From Gammaproteobacteria bacterium (GTDB taxonomy: Bacteria; Pseudomonadota; Gammaproteobacteria; Xanthomonadales; SZUA-36): DNA of 64,000 bases. Below, piece by piece: positions 39,214 to 48,875 of the stretch (its first letter is position 1; the number at the start of each line of letters is the position of its first letter). Made by a program: the position numbers and the translations under genes. The notes below the pieces were generated by a model that did no database searches, was not told the DNA's origin, and saw nothing but the letters and a program-made list of their open reading frames with translations. Location of the stretch: NCBI GenBank assembly GCA_024277815.1, contig JAJRUM010000050.1, positions 62,001 to 126,000 on the forward strand. The letters are read 5' to 3'.

Positions 39214-40028
39214 TGCTGAACTCTGATATTGAATCTGATCTTGCCCGCCTTGTTGACATCAGCCGTCGCGCCGGTGCCACCATTCTGGAGTGGTATGACG
39301 GCGACATGGGTATTTCCGTTAAAGCCGACAGTTCGCCACTGACCAAAGCCGACATTGCCAGCCACGAACTGATCAACGCAGCACTGACAAAACACTGGCC
39401 GGATATCCCCGTGCTGTCAGAGGAGTCCGCGGAGATCCCCTGGCAAACACGCCAAAGCTGGCAGCAATACTGGTTAGTTGACCCTTTGGATGGCACCAAA
39501 GAATTTATCAACAGAAACGGTGAATTCACGGTTAATATCGCCCTGATTCAGAATCACAAACCGGTGCTGGGAATCGTTTATGTACCCGTTACCGGGCTTT
39601 GCTATTTTGGAGCCCGCAACTTTGGAGGCTGGCGCCAGGACAACGACAAGCCCGCGATCGCCATTGAAGTAAGGCAACCCGCTGCGGAACCAGCGGTGGT
39701 GGTTGGCAGTCGCTCACATGCCAACCCCGAACTCGCCAGCCAGCTCAACCAACTCGGCCCGCATGAATTGATCAGCATGGGCAGTTCACTGAAATTTTGC
39801 CATGTTGCTGAAGGTCTGGCAGATTTCTACCCACGCCTGGGCCCTACTTCCGAGTGGGATACAGCCGCCGCTCAAGCGGTAGTTGAAGCCGCAGGCGGCC
39901 AGGTGGTTACCGCTGATGGCAGGCCATTGAGTTACAACACTAAAGCGTCCTACCTGAACCCGTTTTTCTTCGTCTTCGGAGACCCGGCAAGAGAATGGTT
40001 GTGGCCATTTCAGGATACGGCGCAATAG
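39213..40028 (+). CDS. cysQ: 3'(2'),5'-bisphosphate nucleotidase CysQ
   Basis: Removes the 3'-phosphate from PAP, a by-product of sulfate assimilation and acyl-carrier-protein turnover. This 271-aa member of the inositol-phosphatase superfamily has SEES, the metal site WLVDPLDGTKEFI, GSRSHANP and SEWDTAAAQAVVEAAGG, all CysQ hallmarks. Translationally coupled to nudE. Together with the gene at 37876 it gives two phosphatases of one superfamily around nudE. Confidence 0.94.
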   Translation: MLNSDIESDLARLVDISRRAGATILEWYDGDMGISVKADSSPLTKADIASHELINAALTKHWPDIPVLSEESAEIPWQTRQSWQQYWLVDPLDGTKEFINRNGEFTVNIALIQNHKPVLGIVYVPVTGLCYFGARNFGGWRQDNDKPAIAIEVRQPAAEPAVVVGSRSHANPELASQLNQLGPHELISMGSSLKFCHVAEGLADFYPRLGPTSEWDTAAAQAVVEAAGGQVVTADGRPLSYNTKASYLNPFFFVFGDPAREWLWPFQDTAQ

Positions 40029-40184
40029 CCAGATTCATACCAGCAGCCAGATTTTATACAATATTTCCGGGACTGCGCCGGCTTGACGCAGAGGATTTCA
40101 GAGGGTATAAACTGCACAACCCTCCTGTGGGGCTTGCCCAAAAAATACAACGATCGAGAAAAATAATAATAATTGCAGGAACGT

Positions 40185-40207
40185 AAGCGGCTTCGGCCGC
40201 TTTTTTT
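40185..40207 (+). terminator. Rho-independent terminator after cysQ
   Basis: AAGCGGC-TTCG-GCCGCTT, a perfect 7-bp stem with a stable UUCG tetraloop, followed by a T-run. It closes the operon about 155 bp after the cysQ stop codon. Confidence 0.92.
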
Positions 40208-40262
40208 ACACACGCAAAAAAATGCAAACGAATCGCAGCAACCTGTCGGGGCTTACCAGGCA

Positions 40263-41000
40263 ATGAATCAACCCAGGCTTAGAAAATGGCAAAGAATAAT
40301 TTTGCCTGTTGTGCCCATCATGCTCGGCCTGTTCTATTTCGGCAGGTACTACATGGCCGATGAACTGGTCTATGCCAACTACCAGGTAGAGGCGCTACAG
40401 AAGGATCTGCAAGCCAGCCTCGAACAACTGGAGATGGCCACAACGAGTATCACCAATGCAGAACGCGAAGCCGATGTACTGCGCCACGCCAACGCATTGC
40501 TGCGGGAATCTGAGCGGCACCGCCAGGATGAAATCGCCAGTCTGCAGGCAGACCTGGCTTTTTATCGACGCCTCGGCGGGGCCAACGGCTCACAAGCCGC
40601 ACTGGCAGTCCATCACATGGAATTACAGGCCACCCGTTCCCCACGCGTATTTCTTCTGGCCTTTACGCTGACACAGAATTTGCGTTGGGCGTCAGGTATT
40701 TCCGGGCAGGTGCTAATCACTGTGGACGGCATTCAAAATGATGTTGCCAGGCAGCTTGATGACCAGCGACTGCTGGCTGAAACCGCAGACCCCTTGAAGT
40801 TCAACTTTAAGTATTTTCAGCAATTTGAACACCTGATAACCTTGCCAGACGGTTTTTCAGCAGACCGTCTTACCATTCGTCTGACGTCTCGCGGCCTGCG
40901 CACCGATGTCGAGCGGTCAACACGCTGGGAGGACATGTTTATTCAGAAGGAGTCAAGTGAAGTTTCCGGGTTAACAGACAATCCGGATGACGAAGATTGA
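40263..41000 (+). CDS. DUF6776 family membrane-anchored protein
   Basis: A 245-aa protein with an N-terminal basic tail and single membrane helix (about residues 11-30), then a long coiled coil with many Glu/Gln (about 38-100) and a beta-rich C-terminal domain. This matches a family widespread in gammaproteobacteria next to erpA and labelled DUF6776; no function is known to me. ATG at 40263 is preferred over the track start. The shape suggests a periplasmic partner of an envelope complex. Confidence 0.75.
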   Translation: MNQPRLRKWQRIILPVVPIMLGLFYFGRYYMADELVYANYQVEALQKDLQASLEQLEMATTSITNAEREADVLRHANALLRESERHRQDEIASLQADLAFYRRLGGANGSQAALAVHHMELQATRSPRVFLLAFTLTQNLRWASGISGQVLITVDGIQNDVARQLDDQRLLAETADPLKFNFKYFQQFEHLITLPDGFSADRLTIRLTSRGLRTDVERSTRWEDMFIQKESSEVSGLTDNPDDED

Positions 41001-41052
41001 AAAAGCCGGTCTGAACCGCCATAGTTACCACTCACTACTGAACTGAAGCCCT

Positions 41053-41400
41053 ATGCAAAACGAAATTCCAACAGACGCAATCAAATTCACAGATGCTGCC
41101 GCCAGAAAAGTTATGGAACTGATCATGGAAGAGCACAATCCGGAATTGAAATTACGTGTCTACATCTCCGGCGGGGGATGCTCCGGATTTCAGTATGGCT
41201 TCACTTTCGATGAGGAAAGTGGTGACGACGATATTGCTATCAACAACGAGGGCGTAACGCTGCTGGTCGACCCGATGAGTTTCCAATACCTGATCGGTGC
41301 CGAAGTAGACTACACCGAGAACCTGCAGGGTGCGCAGTTTGTCATCCGTAACCCCAATGCTGCAACCACTTGTGGGTGCGGTTCTTCTTTCTCAATCTGA
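41053..41400 (+). CDS. erpA: Iron-sulfur cluster insertion protein ErpA
   Basis: A-type Fe-S carrier of 115 aa that delivers clusters to targets such as isoprenoid enzymes. The three ligand cysteines are in [11 protein letters not shown] and the terminal CGCGSSF. The [15 protein letters not shown] start fits ErpA rather than IscA. nudC follows after 9 bp. Confidence 0.95.
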   Translation: MQNEIPTDAIKFTDAAARKVMELIMEEHNPELKLRVYISGGGCSGFQYGFTFDEESGDDDIAINNEGVTLLVDPMSFQYLIGAEVDYTENLQGAQFVIRNPNAATTCGCGSSFSI

Positions 41401-41409
41401 ATTCAGGCA

Positions 41410-42387
41410 ATGGCTACTGGCATGGATCACCTGGCACGCTCCAGACTGAACCAGTTTACCGCCGTGCGTCTCGATCGGGACGTTGAGCGGCGGGATGATC
41501 CCGAGTGGGTAGCCGCCTCGCTGGCCCGGCCCGGAACCCGCTTCGTACCGTTGTGGCGTAGCCGCAGCCTGCTCGAGCATGGCATTGACGACACCATCGC
41601 AATTTACCTGTCGCTTGCCGAACTGACCGAACCAGACCGCATTCAGCCACCCACCCTGCTGGGCAATGATGGTGTACGTGATTATTACGCGGTATCAGTG
41701 ACGGATGCCCAGAAAGACGATATTCACATCCATTTCCCGAACGCACGCTTTACTGACCTGCGTCGTGCCTCCATCAACATGGCCGCCAAACATGCGGGTA
41801 TCCTGGCTTACGCCAAGGCCCTGCACTACTGGCAACACCGCCACGCATTCTGTGGCGTGTGTGGGCACCCGAACCGCTTACGCTCTGCCGGCCACCGCAT
41901 GGCCTGCAGTAACGAAGAGTGCGCTCGGGAGACTTTCCCACGCATCGACCCGGCAATTATCGTACTGGTCACTCACGAAGACGCCTGCCTGCTGGGGCAC
42001 AACGCTAACTGGCCACCAAAAATATTTTCCACTTTGGCCGGGTTTGTGGAACCCGGCGAAAGCCTCGAAGATGCGGTGGTCCGGGAAGTCTATGAAGAGG
42101 CTCAAGTGCGCCTGACTGATATTCGCTATGTTTCCTCCCAGCCCTGGCCATTCCCGGCCTCTGCAATGTGCGGTTTTTACGCCGAAGCCCAGAACCGCAA
42201 CAGCGGTGTCAGCGAAGAGGTTGTAGAAACACGTTGGTTTACGGTTGAAACACTGTCGCGCGCCGTGCTGGACAACGAGGTCCGTTTGTCACCTCCGGTC
42301 TCCATCGCTTTCAGGTTGCTGGCTGACTGGTTCCGGAACCATGGCGGCGGTGACCTGGAGGATCTGGTACGCCGGCAACGCCGGTGA
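41410..42387 (+). CDS. nudC: NAD(+) diphosphatase / RNA decapping hydrolase NudC
   Basis: Nudix enzyme of 325 aa that cleaves NADH/NAD+ and removes NAD caps from RNA. A zinc ribbon (CGVCGHPNR to CSNEEC) precedes the Nudix box GFVEPGESLEDAVVREVYEE. The diagnostic SQPWPFPASAM motif follows 17 or so residues later. It is likely transcribed with erpA. Confidence 0.95.
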   Translation: MATGMDHLARSRLNQFTAVRLDRDVERRDDPEWVAASLARPGTRFVPLWRSRSLLEHGIDDTIAIYLSLAELTEPDRIQPPTLLGNDGVRDYYAVSVTDAQKDDIHIHFPNARFTDLRRASINMAAKHAGILAYAKALHYWQHRHAFCGVCGHPNRLRSAGHRMACSNEECARETFPRIDPAIIVLVTHEDACLLGHNANWPPKIFSTLAGFVEPGESLEDAVVREVYEEAQVRLTDIRYVSSQPWPFPASAMCGFYAEAQNRNSGVSEEVVETRWFTVETLSRAVLDNEVRLSPPVSIAFRLLADWFRNHGGGDLEDLVRRQRR

Positions 42388-42461
42388 CTTGCCCAACCAA
42401 CCTGTTAGAATAGACTCACTGCCGCAGTGGGTGACGGCAATCACAGGAAGGGCGTGGCCCA

Positions 42462-43343
42462 ATGACCATTATTTCGATACTGATCTCATTTGCACTTTGT
42501 CATTTTGTGCGTGAGTTGCAGCAATTGCGGCGTTTTGAATGGGTAACTTCATTCACCCGCCACTGTAACGACATGCTCAAAAGTGTGCCAGGCTGGTCTG
42601 GCGCCACCGGCTTTCTTGTAATACTTGGCCTGCCCCTTTTAGCAGCCTACCTGGTCAATAGCCTTTTGTTTTCAGGGCTTGGCCACATCGGCCACTTTTT
42701 GTTTGCCATTGCTGTACTGATCTATACCTTCGGCCCAAGGGACCTGGATATCGACGTGCGCAGCGTGATCCGGGCAGATGATGAAGAACAACGGATGAAG
42801 GCGCTGGAAACACTGCTCGGCGGCCCTGTACCGAAGAGCGAAGACAAATGCCAGGCAGCCGCCATTGATGCTGTCTTCAGTAGCGCCCTGAAACGCTGGT
42901 TTGGAATTATCTTCTGGTTCGCGGTACTCGGTATTTATGGTGCACTGCTGTACCGGCTTGCCAACTGGCTGATCGATGGTGATTTCGGGCTCCATGAAGA
43001 ACAAAAAGCGCTGATCAGTCGTTTGTGCCAACTGCTGGATTGGCCGGTTGCGCAACTCCTCACACTGTCCCTGGCTATCGCCACAGATTTTGATTCCGTC
43101 TATCGGGCCTGGAGGAAGTACCACGATGAACGCGGCCATAGCCTGTTTGAGGGCAACAACCAGTTCCTGTTAACCAGCGCCCGTACTATCGTAATGAGTG
43201 GTCACGCCATTAAGGATGGTTATGCCGACCAGATCCAGGGGCCTATGGTAGCGATCAAGCTGTCTATGGACCTGGTATGGCGCTCGCTAGGCGTCTGGGC
43301 CACTGTGCTGGCCATACTGTTGCTGGTCAACGTGATCGCATGA
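42462..43343 (+). CDS. ampE: AmpE-like inner membrane protein
   Basis: A 293-aa protein with about four membrane segments and the AmpE/CobD-like core (FGPRDLDIDV, ALKRWFGIIFWF, AWRKYHDE). AmpE is implicated in beta-lactamase regulation and cell-wall sensing, usually beside ampD, which is not here. It ends in an ATGA overlap with the BtuF-like gene, so they are translationally coupled. Confidence 0.85.
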   Translation: MTIISILISFALCHFVRELQQLRRFEWVTSFTRHCNDMLKSVPGWSGATGFLVILGLPLLAAYLVNSLLFSGLGHIGHFLFAIAVLIYTFGPRDLDIDVRSVIRADDEEQRMKALETLLGGPVPKSEDKCQAAAIDAVFSSALKRWFGIIFWFAVLGIYGALLYRLANWLIDGDFGLHEEQKALISRLCQLLDWPVAQLLTLSLAIATDFDSVYRAWRKYHDERGHSLFEGNNQFLLTSARTIVMSGHAIKDGYADQIQGPMVAIKLSMDLVWRSLGVWATVLAILLLVNVIA

Positions 43344-44317
43344 CGGAACTACCTGCCGGTTCTTGCCGCGCACGCTTCCTCTGTAACTGGAGCCCACCGT
43401 CCACCACAACACTGGTGGTATTTGTCGCCAGCCTGCTGGTTGCGGTAACCGCAGTGCCGCAAACCAGCATGGCTGATATTACTTTGCAACAGGCTAATGG
43501 TGGCGTCCTCAAGCTCCCGGCACCGGCCGGACGTATCATCACGCTGGCACCAAACCTTGCCGAGTTGGTATTCGCAGCAGGTGCAGGTGAACAGCTAAAA
43601 GCAGTGGTCGAATATAGCGATTACCCGCCGCCGGTTGTGCAAATACCGCGCATCGGCAATGCTTTCCGGATCGACCTTGAACGTATTGTTCAGCTGCAAC
43701 CGGACCTGGTGATTGCCTGGAAGTCGGGTAACCCACAAACTGCACTGGCGAAGCTGGAACAGCTGGGTATTACCGTCTGGCAAATTGAGATCACCCGGCC
43801 GGAAGAGATTGCCGACGCCATCGAGAATATCTCTATCGCTGCGGGTACCCGGGATCATGGCCGGCCTGTGGCTCAGAAGCTGCGCAGCAGACTTTCAGTA
43901 CTGTCTGCACAGAATGCCGGCAAAATGCCGGTGGATTATTTTTATCAGGTTGCAGCCCAGCCACTGTATACCATCAACGGCCAACACATCATCAGCCGTA
44001 GCATGGAGGTCTGTGGCGGCCACAACATATTTGCTGACCTGCCGGCGCTGGCACCACAAATCAGCCGTGAGTCCGTTATCCTGGCCAACCCGCAAGCGAT
44101 GATCGCGCCGGACATTCCAGGGGATACGCCCGCATTGCAAACGTGGCTCAACTGGCCCCGTTTGCAGGCAGTCGGGAACGGGGCCATGCTGTACCTGCCG
44201 GCCGATGGCATCAGCCGTGCTGCACCCCGCTTGCTGGATAGCATAGAATTGGCCTGTAAACTTCTGGATAAAGTGCGCAGCCACCAACCCGTTAACCCTG
44301 TAAGGGAACAACAATGA
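43340..44317 (+). CDS. BtuF-like periplasmic cobalamin-binding protein
   Basis: A 325-aa helical-backbone metal receptor of the BtuF/FhuD class. An N-terminal hydrophobic segment serves as signal or anchor, then RIITLAPNLAELVFAAGAG, DYPP, and RIGNAFRIDLERIVQLQPDLVIAW, a typical cobalamin-receptor reading. The start is the ATG overlapping the ampE stop codon; the track start adds 21 residues. No BtuCD permease/ATPase genes are next to it, so it must use a transporter encoded elsewhere. The ligand is inferred from family only. Confidence 0.82.
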   Translation: MTELPAGSCRARFLCNWSPPSTTTLVVFVASLLVAVTAVPQTSMADITLQQANGGVLKLPAPAGRIITLAPNLAELVFAAGAGEQLKAVVEYSDYPPPVVQIPRIGNAFRIDLERIVQLQPDLVIAWKSGNPQTALAKLEQLGITVWQIEITRPEEIADAIENISIAAGTRDHGRPVAQKLRSRLSVLSAQNAGKMPVDYFYQVAAQPLYTINGQHIISRSMEVCGGHNIFADLPALAPQISRESVILANPQAMIAPDIPGDTPALQTWLNWPRLQAVGNGAMLYLPADGISRAAPRLLDSIELACKLLDKVRSHQPVNPVREQQ

Positions 44318-45528
44318 ACCCAACCATCGTCTCATCCCCTGCCGGTGTCATGGCTGTTTTGGTCGCCGTTGTTGCTTTCTGGTTCTGGCTGGAGAAAAGC
44401 ACGCACTGGAAGATATTCGAATTCCTGCCACCGCTGGTTTTTATTTACGCCTCACCGGTACTGCTGTCCAATTTTGGCGTTATCCCTTTTCACAATGCTG
44501 CCTATGATTTTCTGTACAGGTATGGGCTGCCAATATTTATTGTACTGATGCTGATAAAGGTGGATGTGCTAGGTGCCATCCGCATCATGGGTAAGGGTGT
44601 GTTTGTGATGTTGCTCGGCAGCGTTGGCGTAGTAGTCGGAGGTGTCCTTGCCTACAAACTCGGCCAGGTACTCCATGTCGGCAATTATCTGCCGCTTGAA
44701 CGGGACAGCTGGCGCGCCTTTGGCACGCTCGCTGGCAGCTGGATAGGTGGCACCGGCAACATGACTGCCGCGCATGCCGGACTGGAGGGTACAGCCGACG
44801 ACCTGACCATGGCCGCCGCTGCCGATCAGATGGTTTACCTGGTCTGGTTACCCATCCTGCTTGGCTCCAAGGCCTTTGCCGAACGCTTCAATCGCTGGAT
44901 GAAAGTACCCCACGACAGGATTGAGTTGATGGAGCAGGCAGCGAGCAAATTTGATAATGACAATAGCGAAGATCCACCAACCATGACCAGCCTGCTTTAC
45001 CTGGCTTTACTGGCCATCGGTTTCACTGCCATCGCAATTAACCTGTCCAGAATACTGCCACCGGTGGTGATTGCCGGTGCCACCGTTATCACTGCCGGAA
45101 CATGGCTGATATTACTGGTCACCACCTTTGCGCTGGTCGCATCGGTAACGCCCGCGCGTAAACTACCGGCCGCACAACCGATCGCCATGGCTATCATCTA
45201 CGTGTACGTTGCCCGCATTGGCGCCACCATGGACCTGAGTGTTGTAGATCCGGAGAAAATGATTGGCTTTATCGCCATGGCTTACGTCTGGATCACTATT
45301 CATGGCCTCTTCATCCTGACTGGCGCCTGGCTTTTCCGTGTGGATATCCATACGGTCGCGATCGCATCAGCTGCCAATATCGGTGGTGCGGCATCCGCAC
45401 CCATCGTCGCCGCACACCATCGCGAGACGTTGGTACCGGCATCTATTCTGATGGCCCTGATTGGCTACGCGCTGGGCAACTACCTGGCTATTCTGACTGG
45501 CCGCATCGGCCAGTTACTGGCGGGTTAG
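44314..45528 (+). CDS. DUF819 family membrane protein (YjcL-like)
   Basis: A 404-aa multi-pass membrane protein, about ten to twelve helices, with the DUF819 core WIGGTGNMTAAHAGLE and a C-terminal ASAANIGGAASAPIVAA. The fold resembles sodium-dependent carriers, but the substrate is unknown. It overlaps the BtuF-like gene by ATGA, which suggests a shared transcript and perhaps a shared physiological theme. Confidence 0.8.
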   Translation: MNPTIVSSPAGVMAVLVAVVAFWFWLEKSTHWKIFEFLPPLVFIYASPVLLSNFGVIPFHNAAYDFLYRYGLPIFIVLMLIKVDVLGAIRIMGKGVFVMLLGSVGVVVGGVLAYKLGQVLHVGNYLPLERDSWRAFGTLAGSWIGGTGNMTAAHAGLEGTADDLTMAAAADQMVYLVWLPILLGSKAFAERFNRWMKVPHDRIELMEQAASKFDNDNSEDPPTMTSLLYLALLAIGFTAIAINLSRILPPVVIAGATVITAGTWLILLVTTFALVASVTPARKLPAAQPIAMAIIYVYVARIGATMDLSVVDPEKMIGFIAMAYVWITIHGLFILTGAWLFRVDIHTVAIASAANIGGAASAPIVAAHHRETLVPASILMALIGYALGNYLAILTGRIGQLLAG

Positions 45529-45538
45529 CAGCAAACTC

Positions 45539-46762
45539 ATGGCCCAAGTGCTTAAACCTGAAAGTGAGTTTCTGCAGCGCATTACGCTGATCGGACTGGT
45601 GGCCATGATGGCCGTATCCACCGACTTATATCTGCCGGCCATTCCCCAACTCATACAAAGCCTGGGTGCAGACGTTGGTCAGGGCCAATTAACCCTGAGT
45701 ATATTTTTGCTGGGTTTCGCTGTCGGCCAGTTGTTCTACGGTGGCATTTCTGACCGGCATGGGCGCAAGCCGGTACTCTACCTCGGACTGGTCATATACG
45801 TGGCCGGAACACTGGGCTGCATTTTTGCGCCGGACATCGACATGCTAATTGGTGCCCGCTTTGTACAAGGTGTTGGCGGTGCCAGCGCACCGGTGCTGGC
45901 CCGTGCGATGGTCTCGGACAGTTATGACCGTGTCAACGCAGCCAGGATCATGGCCTCCATCGCCGGTGCCATGGCCCTTGTACCTGCCATCGCACCGGTA
46001 TTTGGCAGTTGGCTGCTGTACTTTTTTGACTGGCGCGCACACTTCGTGCTGTTGCTGATACTCAGCCTGCTGACTTTTGCAGGAGTGACCCGGCTACAAG
46101 AATCCCTGGTAACCCGCAGCCCGGATGCATTCAGGTTAAGCAGTATCTTCAGCCAGTTTTCCCTCTGCCTGGGGAATGCTAACTTTGTCGGTTTCACACT
46201 GTGTGGTGGCGCCATCTATGCCGCCATGTTCTGCTATATCTCAACCTCCTCCTTCATAATCATTGGCCTGCTGGGACTGCCAGCAGAATATTTTGGCTAT
46301 ACCTTTATGGTGGTGGTATTTGGCTATATCGCAGGCGCGATGGCGAGTTCGCGCCTGGTCGGACGCCTTGGTGTTATCCGGGTCCTGACCCTCGGGCAGT
46401 TGGTTGGCCTGCTGGCGGCAAGTCTGTTTCTCATGCTGGCAATATTCGAAGTCAATCAGCTCATACCCATACTGATAGCATTTTTCATGATATTCATGGC
46501 CGGTGGGCTGAGTCTCGCAGTCAGCCAGATGGGTGCGATCGCAGAACTGCCAAAAGCGGCTGGTAAGGCTTCCTCGGTATTCGGGTTTATGCAGATCGCT
46601 TTCGCGTCACTGGTGGGTTTCGTGGTAGGTCAGTTCTATGACGAAACACTGATGCCGACGGCAGTGGGTGTCATGCTGGCGATCGCGATATCAGCCACCG
46701 GATATGTGATCATCCGCAGGGCACACGACCCGGATGACGAATTGAAAACCCCACAGATATAA
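45539..46762 (+). CDS. Bcr/CflA-type multidrug efflux MFS transporter
   Basis: A 407-aa, 12-helix major facilitator protein of the DHA1 drug:H+ antiporter type. STDLYLPAIPQL in the first helix, GGISDRHGRKPVLYLG in the loop 2-3 and RFVQGVGGASAPVLARAM in helix 4 are typical of Bcr/CflA members. The drug range cannot be read from sequence. It lies 10 bp after the DUF819 gene. Confidence 0.9.
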   Translation: MAQVLKPESEFLQRITLIGLVAMMAVSTDLYLPAIPQLIQSLGADVGQGQLTLSIFLLGFAVGQLFYGGISDRHGRKPVLYLGLVIYVAGTLGCIFAPDIDMLIGARFVQGVGGASAPVLARAMVSDSYDRVNAARIMASIAGAMALVPAIAPVFGSWLLYFFDWRAHFVLLLILSLLTFAGVTRLQESLVTRSPDAFRLSSIFSQFSLCLGNANFVGFTLCGGAIYAAMFCYISTSSFIIIGLLGLPAEYFGYTFMVVVFGYIAGAMASSRLVGRLGVIRVLTLGQLVGLLAASLFLMLAIFEVNQLIPILIAFFMIFMAGGLSLAVSQMGAIAELPKAAGKASSVFGFMQIAFASLVGFVVGQFYDETLMPTAVGVMLAIAISATGYVIIRRAHDPDDELKTPQI

Positions 46763-46802
46763 TCAGACACCGTTAAACAGCGCACAGCAGAAGGCTTAAC
46801 GA

Positions 46803-47576
46803 ATGAACGCAGGATCAGCAGAGTACTTTTCTAACCAGCATGCAGTCATCACCGGCGGCGCCAGTGGTATTGGCAAAGCCATCGCAAAACAACTGGCAGC
46901 GGCCGGCATGCGCATCACGTTGATGGGGCGTAACCCTGAACGGTTGGCCAATGCCGCCAGCCAACTGAAAGCAGCTTTTCAGCAAGTCGATGTTACCAGT
47001 GCCGATCAGGTCCACAGCGGCTTTGAAGCCGCTGTGGAAGCCAACGGCCCGATCAGCATCCTGATTAACAATGCCGGCGCTGCCGAATCGAGCCCTTTTG
47101 CAAAAATGGGTGCCGACCTGTGGGACAGGATGTTAGCGGTCAACCTCACCAGTACCTACCTTTGCACACAAGCGGTCATTGGCCACATGTCTGAAGCAGC
47201 TTTTGGCAGGGTTGTAAATATTGCCAGCACCGCATCCCGCAAAGGCTATGCCTATGTCTCCGCCTACTGTGCGGCCAAACACGGGGTACTGGGCATGACC
47301 CGGGCACTGGCCCTCGAGTACGCCCGCAAAGGGGTCACCGTGAACGCTGTGTGTCCCGGCTTTACCGATACCAGTATGCTGGACCGCTCACTGGATACCA
47401 TTGTTGCGAGTACCGGCATGCAAAGACAACAAGCGCTGGCGGAACTGGTAAAGAATAATCCACAAGGCCGCCTGATTACACCTCGCGAGGTTGCTGAGAC
47501 AGTTGTCTGGTTATGTGGGCCTCATTCTGCCTCAATTACCGGGCAGGCGATCACGGTCGCCGGTGGCGAGATCTAA
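46803..47576 (+). CDS. Short-chain dehydrogenase/reductase
   Basis: Classical SDR of 257 aa. Cofactor motif TGGASGIGKAIA, NNAG, catalytic Ser/Tyr/Lys in NIASTASRKGY-YVSAYCAAKH, and C-terminal TGQAITVAGGE. Resembles 3-hydroxyacyl-CoA or 3-hydroxybutyrate dehydrogenases; substrate unknown. It sits upstream of the amine dehydrogenase genes, but a 153-bp gap with its own promoter candidate separates them, so a role in aromatic amine breakdown is possible but not shown. Confidence 0.88.
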   Translation: MNAGSAEYFSNQHAVITGGASGIGKAIAKQLAAAGMRITLMGRNPERLANAASQLKAAFQQVDVTSADQVHSGFEAAVEANGPISILINNAGAAESSPFAKMGADLWDRMLAVNLTSTYLCTQAVIGHMSEAAFGRVVNIASTASRKGYAYVSAYCAAKHGVLGMTRALALEYARKGVTVNAVCPGFTDTSMLDRSLDTIVASTGMQRQQALAELVKNNPQGRLITPREVAETVVWLCGPHSASITGQAITVAGGEI

Positions 47577-47610
47577 GCGCAAAACCTTACCACCGATGTC
47601 CTCTTTTATG

Positions 47611-47638
47611 TTGACAGGGGGTCTTCCTTTCGTACGCT
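47611..47638 (+). promoter_or_regulatory. Possible sigma-70 promoter of the aau operon
   Basis: A perfect -35 box TTGACA at 47611 is followed after 16 bases by a poor -10 (TACGCT); TAGTAT lies 21 bases away. This pattern would suit an activator-dependent promoter, for instance of the nearby LuxR-type regulator. It is about 90 bp upstream of aauB. Confidence 0.3.
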
Positions 47639-47729
47639 AGTATTGAGGGCAGACTAAAGACCCGGTTAGGTTACAATTCTGCGTTGAATTGATTTATGCT
47701 TAAACTAATCTTGCATAAGGCTGAACTAG

Positions 47730-48869
47730 ATGTTGCGAAAACTGATTTTTCTAAGCTGGGTTTTGCTCCTGCCACTGGCAGGTCAGGCCGAAGTAAAACC
47801 CGAAAGCCTGCCTCCCACCGTTGTCCTGCCAGCTGAACCAAACCCGCACTGGGTATGGGTCAATGATATTGTTTTTCATCACATGGTGGACGGCAAAGCC
47901 TACCTTGTGGATGGCGATTCCGGCCGCTTCCTGGGTATGCTGAGTACCGGTATGGGTTTCGTTGGCCTGGTACTGCCATCCGACTATGCACAAATTTACT
48001 CTCCCGAAACCTACTTTTCCCGTGGCACCCGGGGTAAAAGAACGGACGTTATAACCTTTTACGACCCGCAAACGCTGATGCCCAGCGGCGAAGTTGTCAT
48101 ACCTCCCAAGCGATTTGCAGCAATGCCAACCAACAACTACTCCGTGCTGACAGATGATGACCGTTTCCTGATTATCTACAACTTCACTCCAGCACAATCT
48201 GTCAGCATCGTTGACGTGCAGGAACGACGTTTCATTGCAGAGACCGAAACCGCAGGCTGCTCACTGGCGCTGCCATCCGGCGAGCGCTCCTTCATGATGT
48301 TGTGCGGTAACGGCGGTTTAATGACAGTGAGCCTGAATGACAAGGGTGAAGTGACGGACAAGCAACGTATCAAACCATTTTTCGATCCACAGAATGATCC
48401 TGTAACTGAAAAAGCGGTACGTTGGGGTAATACCTGGATTTTCGTTTCCTTTGATGGCTACGTGTACCCGGTTGACGTATCGGGTGGCCAACCGGTACCT
48501 GGCAAACGCTGGTCTTTGTTTACTGAGTCCGAGCGCAAGGCTGGCTGGAAGCCAGGCGGCATTCAGCACCTGGCAGTACATGAGTCAAGTAACAGCCTGT
48601 ACGCGCTGGTACATCAGGGAGGAAAAGACACCCACAAGGACCCGGGGCAGGATGTCTGGGTATATGACCTGAAAGCACAGCAGCAGGTGCGCAAGATCAA
48701 GCTGGACAAACTATCAACTTCGATCCAGATCAGCAAAGATGATGCGCCACTGATGTTCTCCATATTCATCGGCAACCCAACGCTGGATATCTATGATGCG
48801 GTCCGTGGTGATTTACTCCGCAGTGTCGATGAAATTGGCTTTACCCCCACCATCATGCAGACACCTTAG
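47730..48869 (+). CDS. aauB: Aromatic amine dehydrogenase large (heavy) subunit
   Basis: A 379-aa exported beta-propeller subunit of a TTQ amine dehydrogenase. Signal peptide to about residue 20 (LPLAGQA). Family segments visible: NPHWVWVNDI, YLVDGDSGRFLGM, TYFSRGTRGKRTDVI and a final GNPTLDIYDA. It binds two small subunits and transfers electrons out through a periplasmic carrier. The gene order B-E-D-A plus the cytochrome c gene match the aau cluster of Alcaligenes faecalis, so aromatic rather than methyl amines are the likelier substrates; methylamine dehydrogenase cannot be fully excluded. Confidence 0.9.
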   Translation: MLRKLIFLSWVLLLPLAGQAEVKPESLPPTVVLPAEPNPHWVWVNDIVFHHMVDGKAYLVDGDSGRFLGMLSTGMGFVGLVLPSDYAQIYSPETYFSRGTRGKRTDVITFYDPQTLMPSGEVVIPPKRFAAMPTNNYSVLTDDDRFLIIYNFTPAQSVSIVDVQERRFIAETETAGCSLALPSGERSFMMLCGNGGLMTVSLNDKGEVTDKQRIKPFFDPQNDPVTEKAVRWGNTWIFVSFDGYVYPVDVSGGQPVPGKRWSLFTESERKAGWKPGGIQHLAVHESSNSLYALVHQGGKDTHKDPGQDVWVYDLKAQQQVRKIKLDKLSTSIQISKDDAPLMFSIFIGNPTLDIYDAVRGDLLRSVDEIGFTPTIMQTP

Positions 48870-48875
48870 GCCTGC

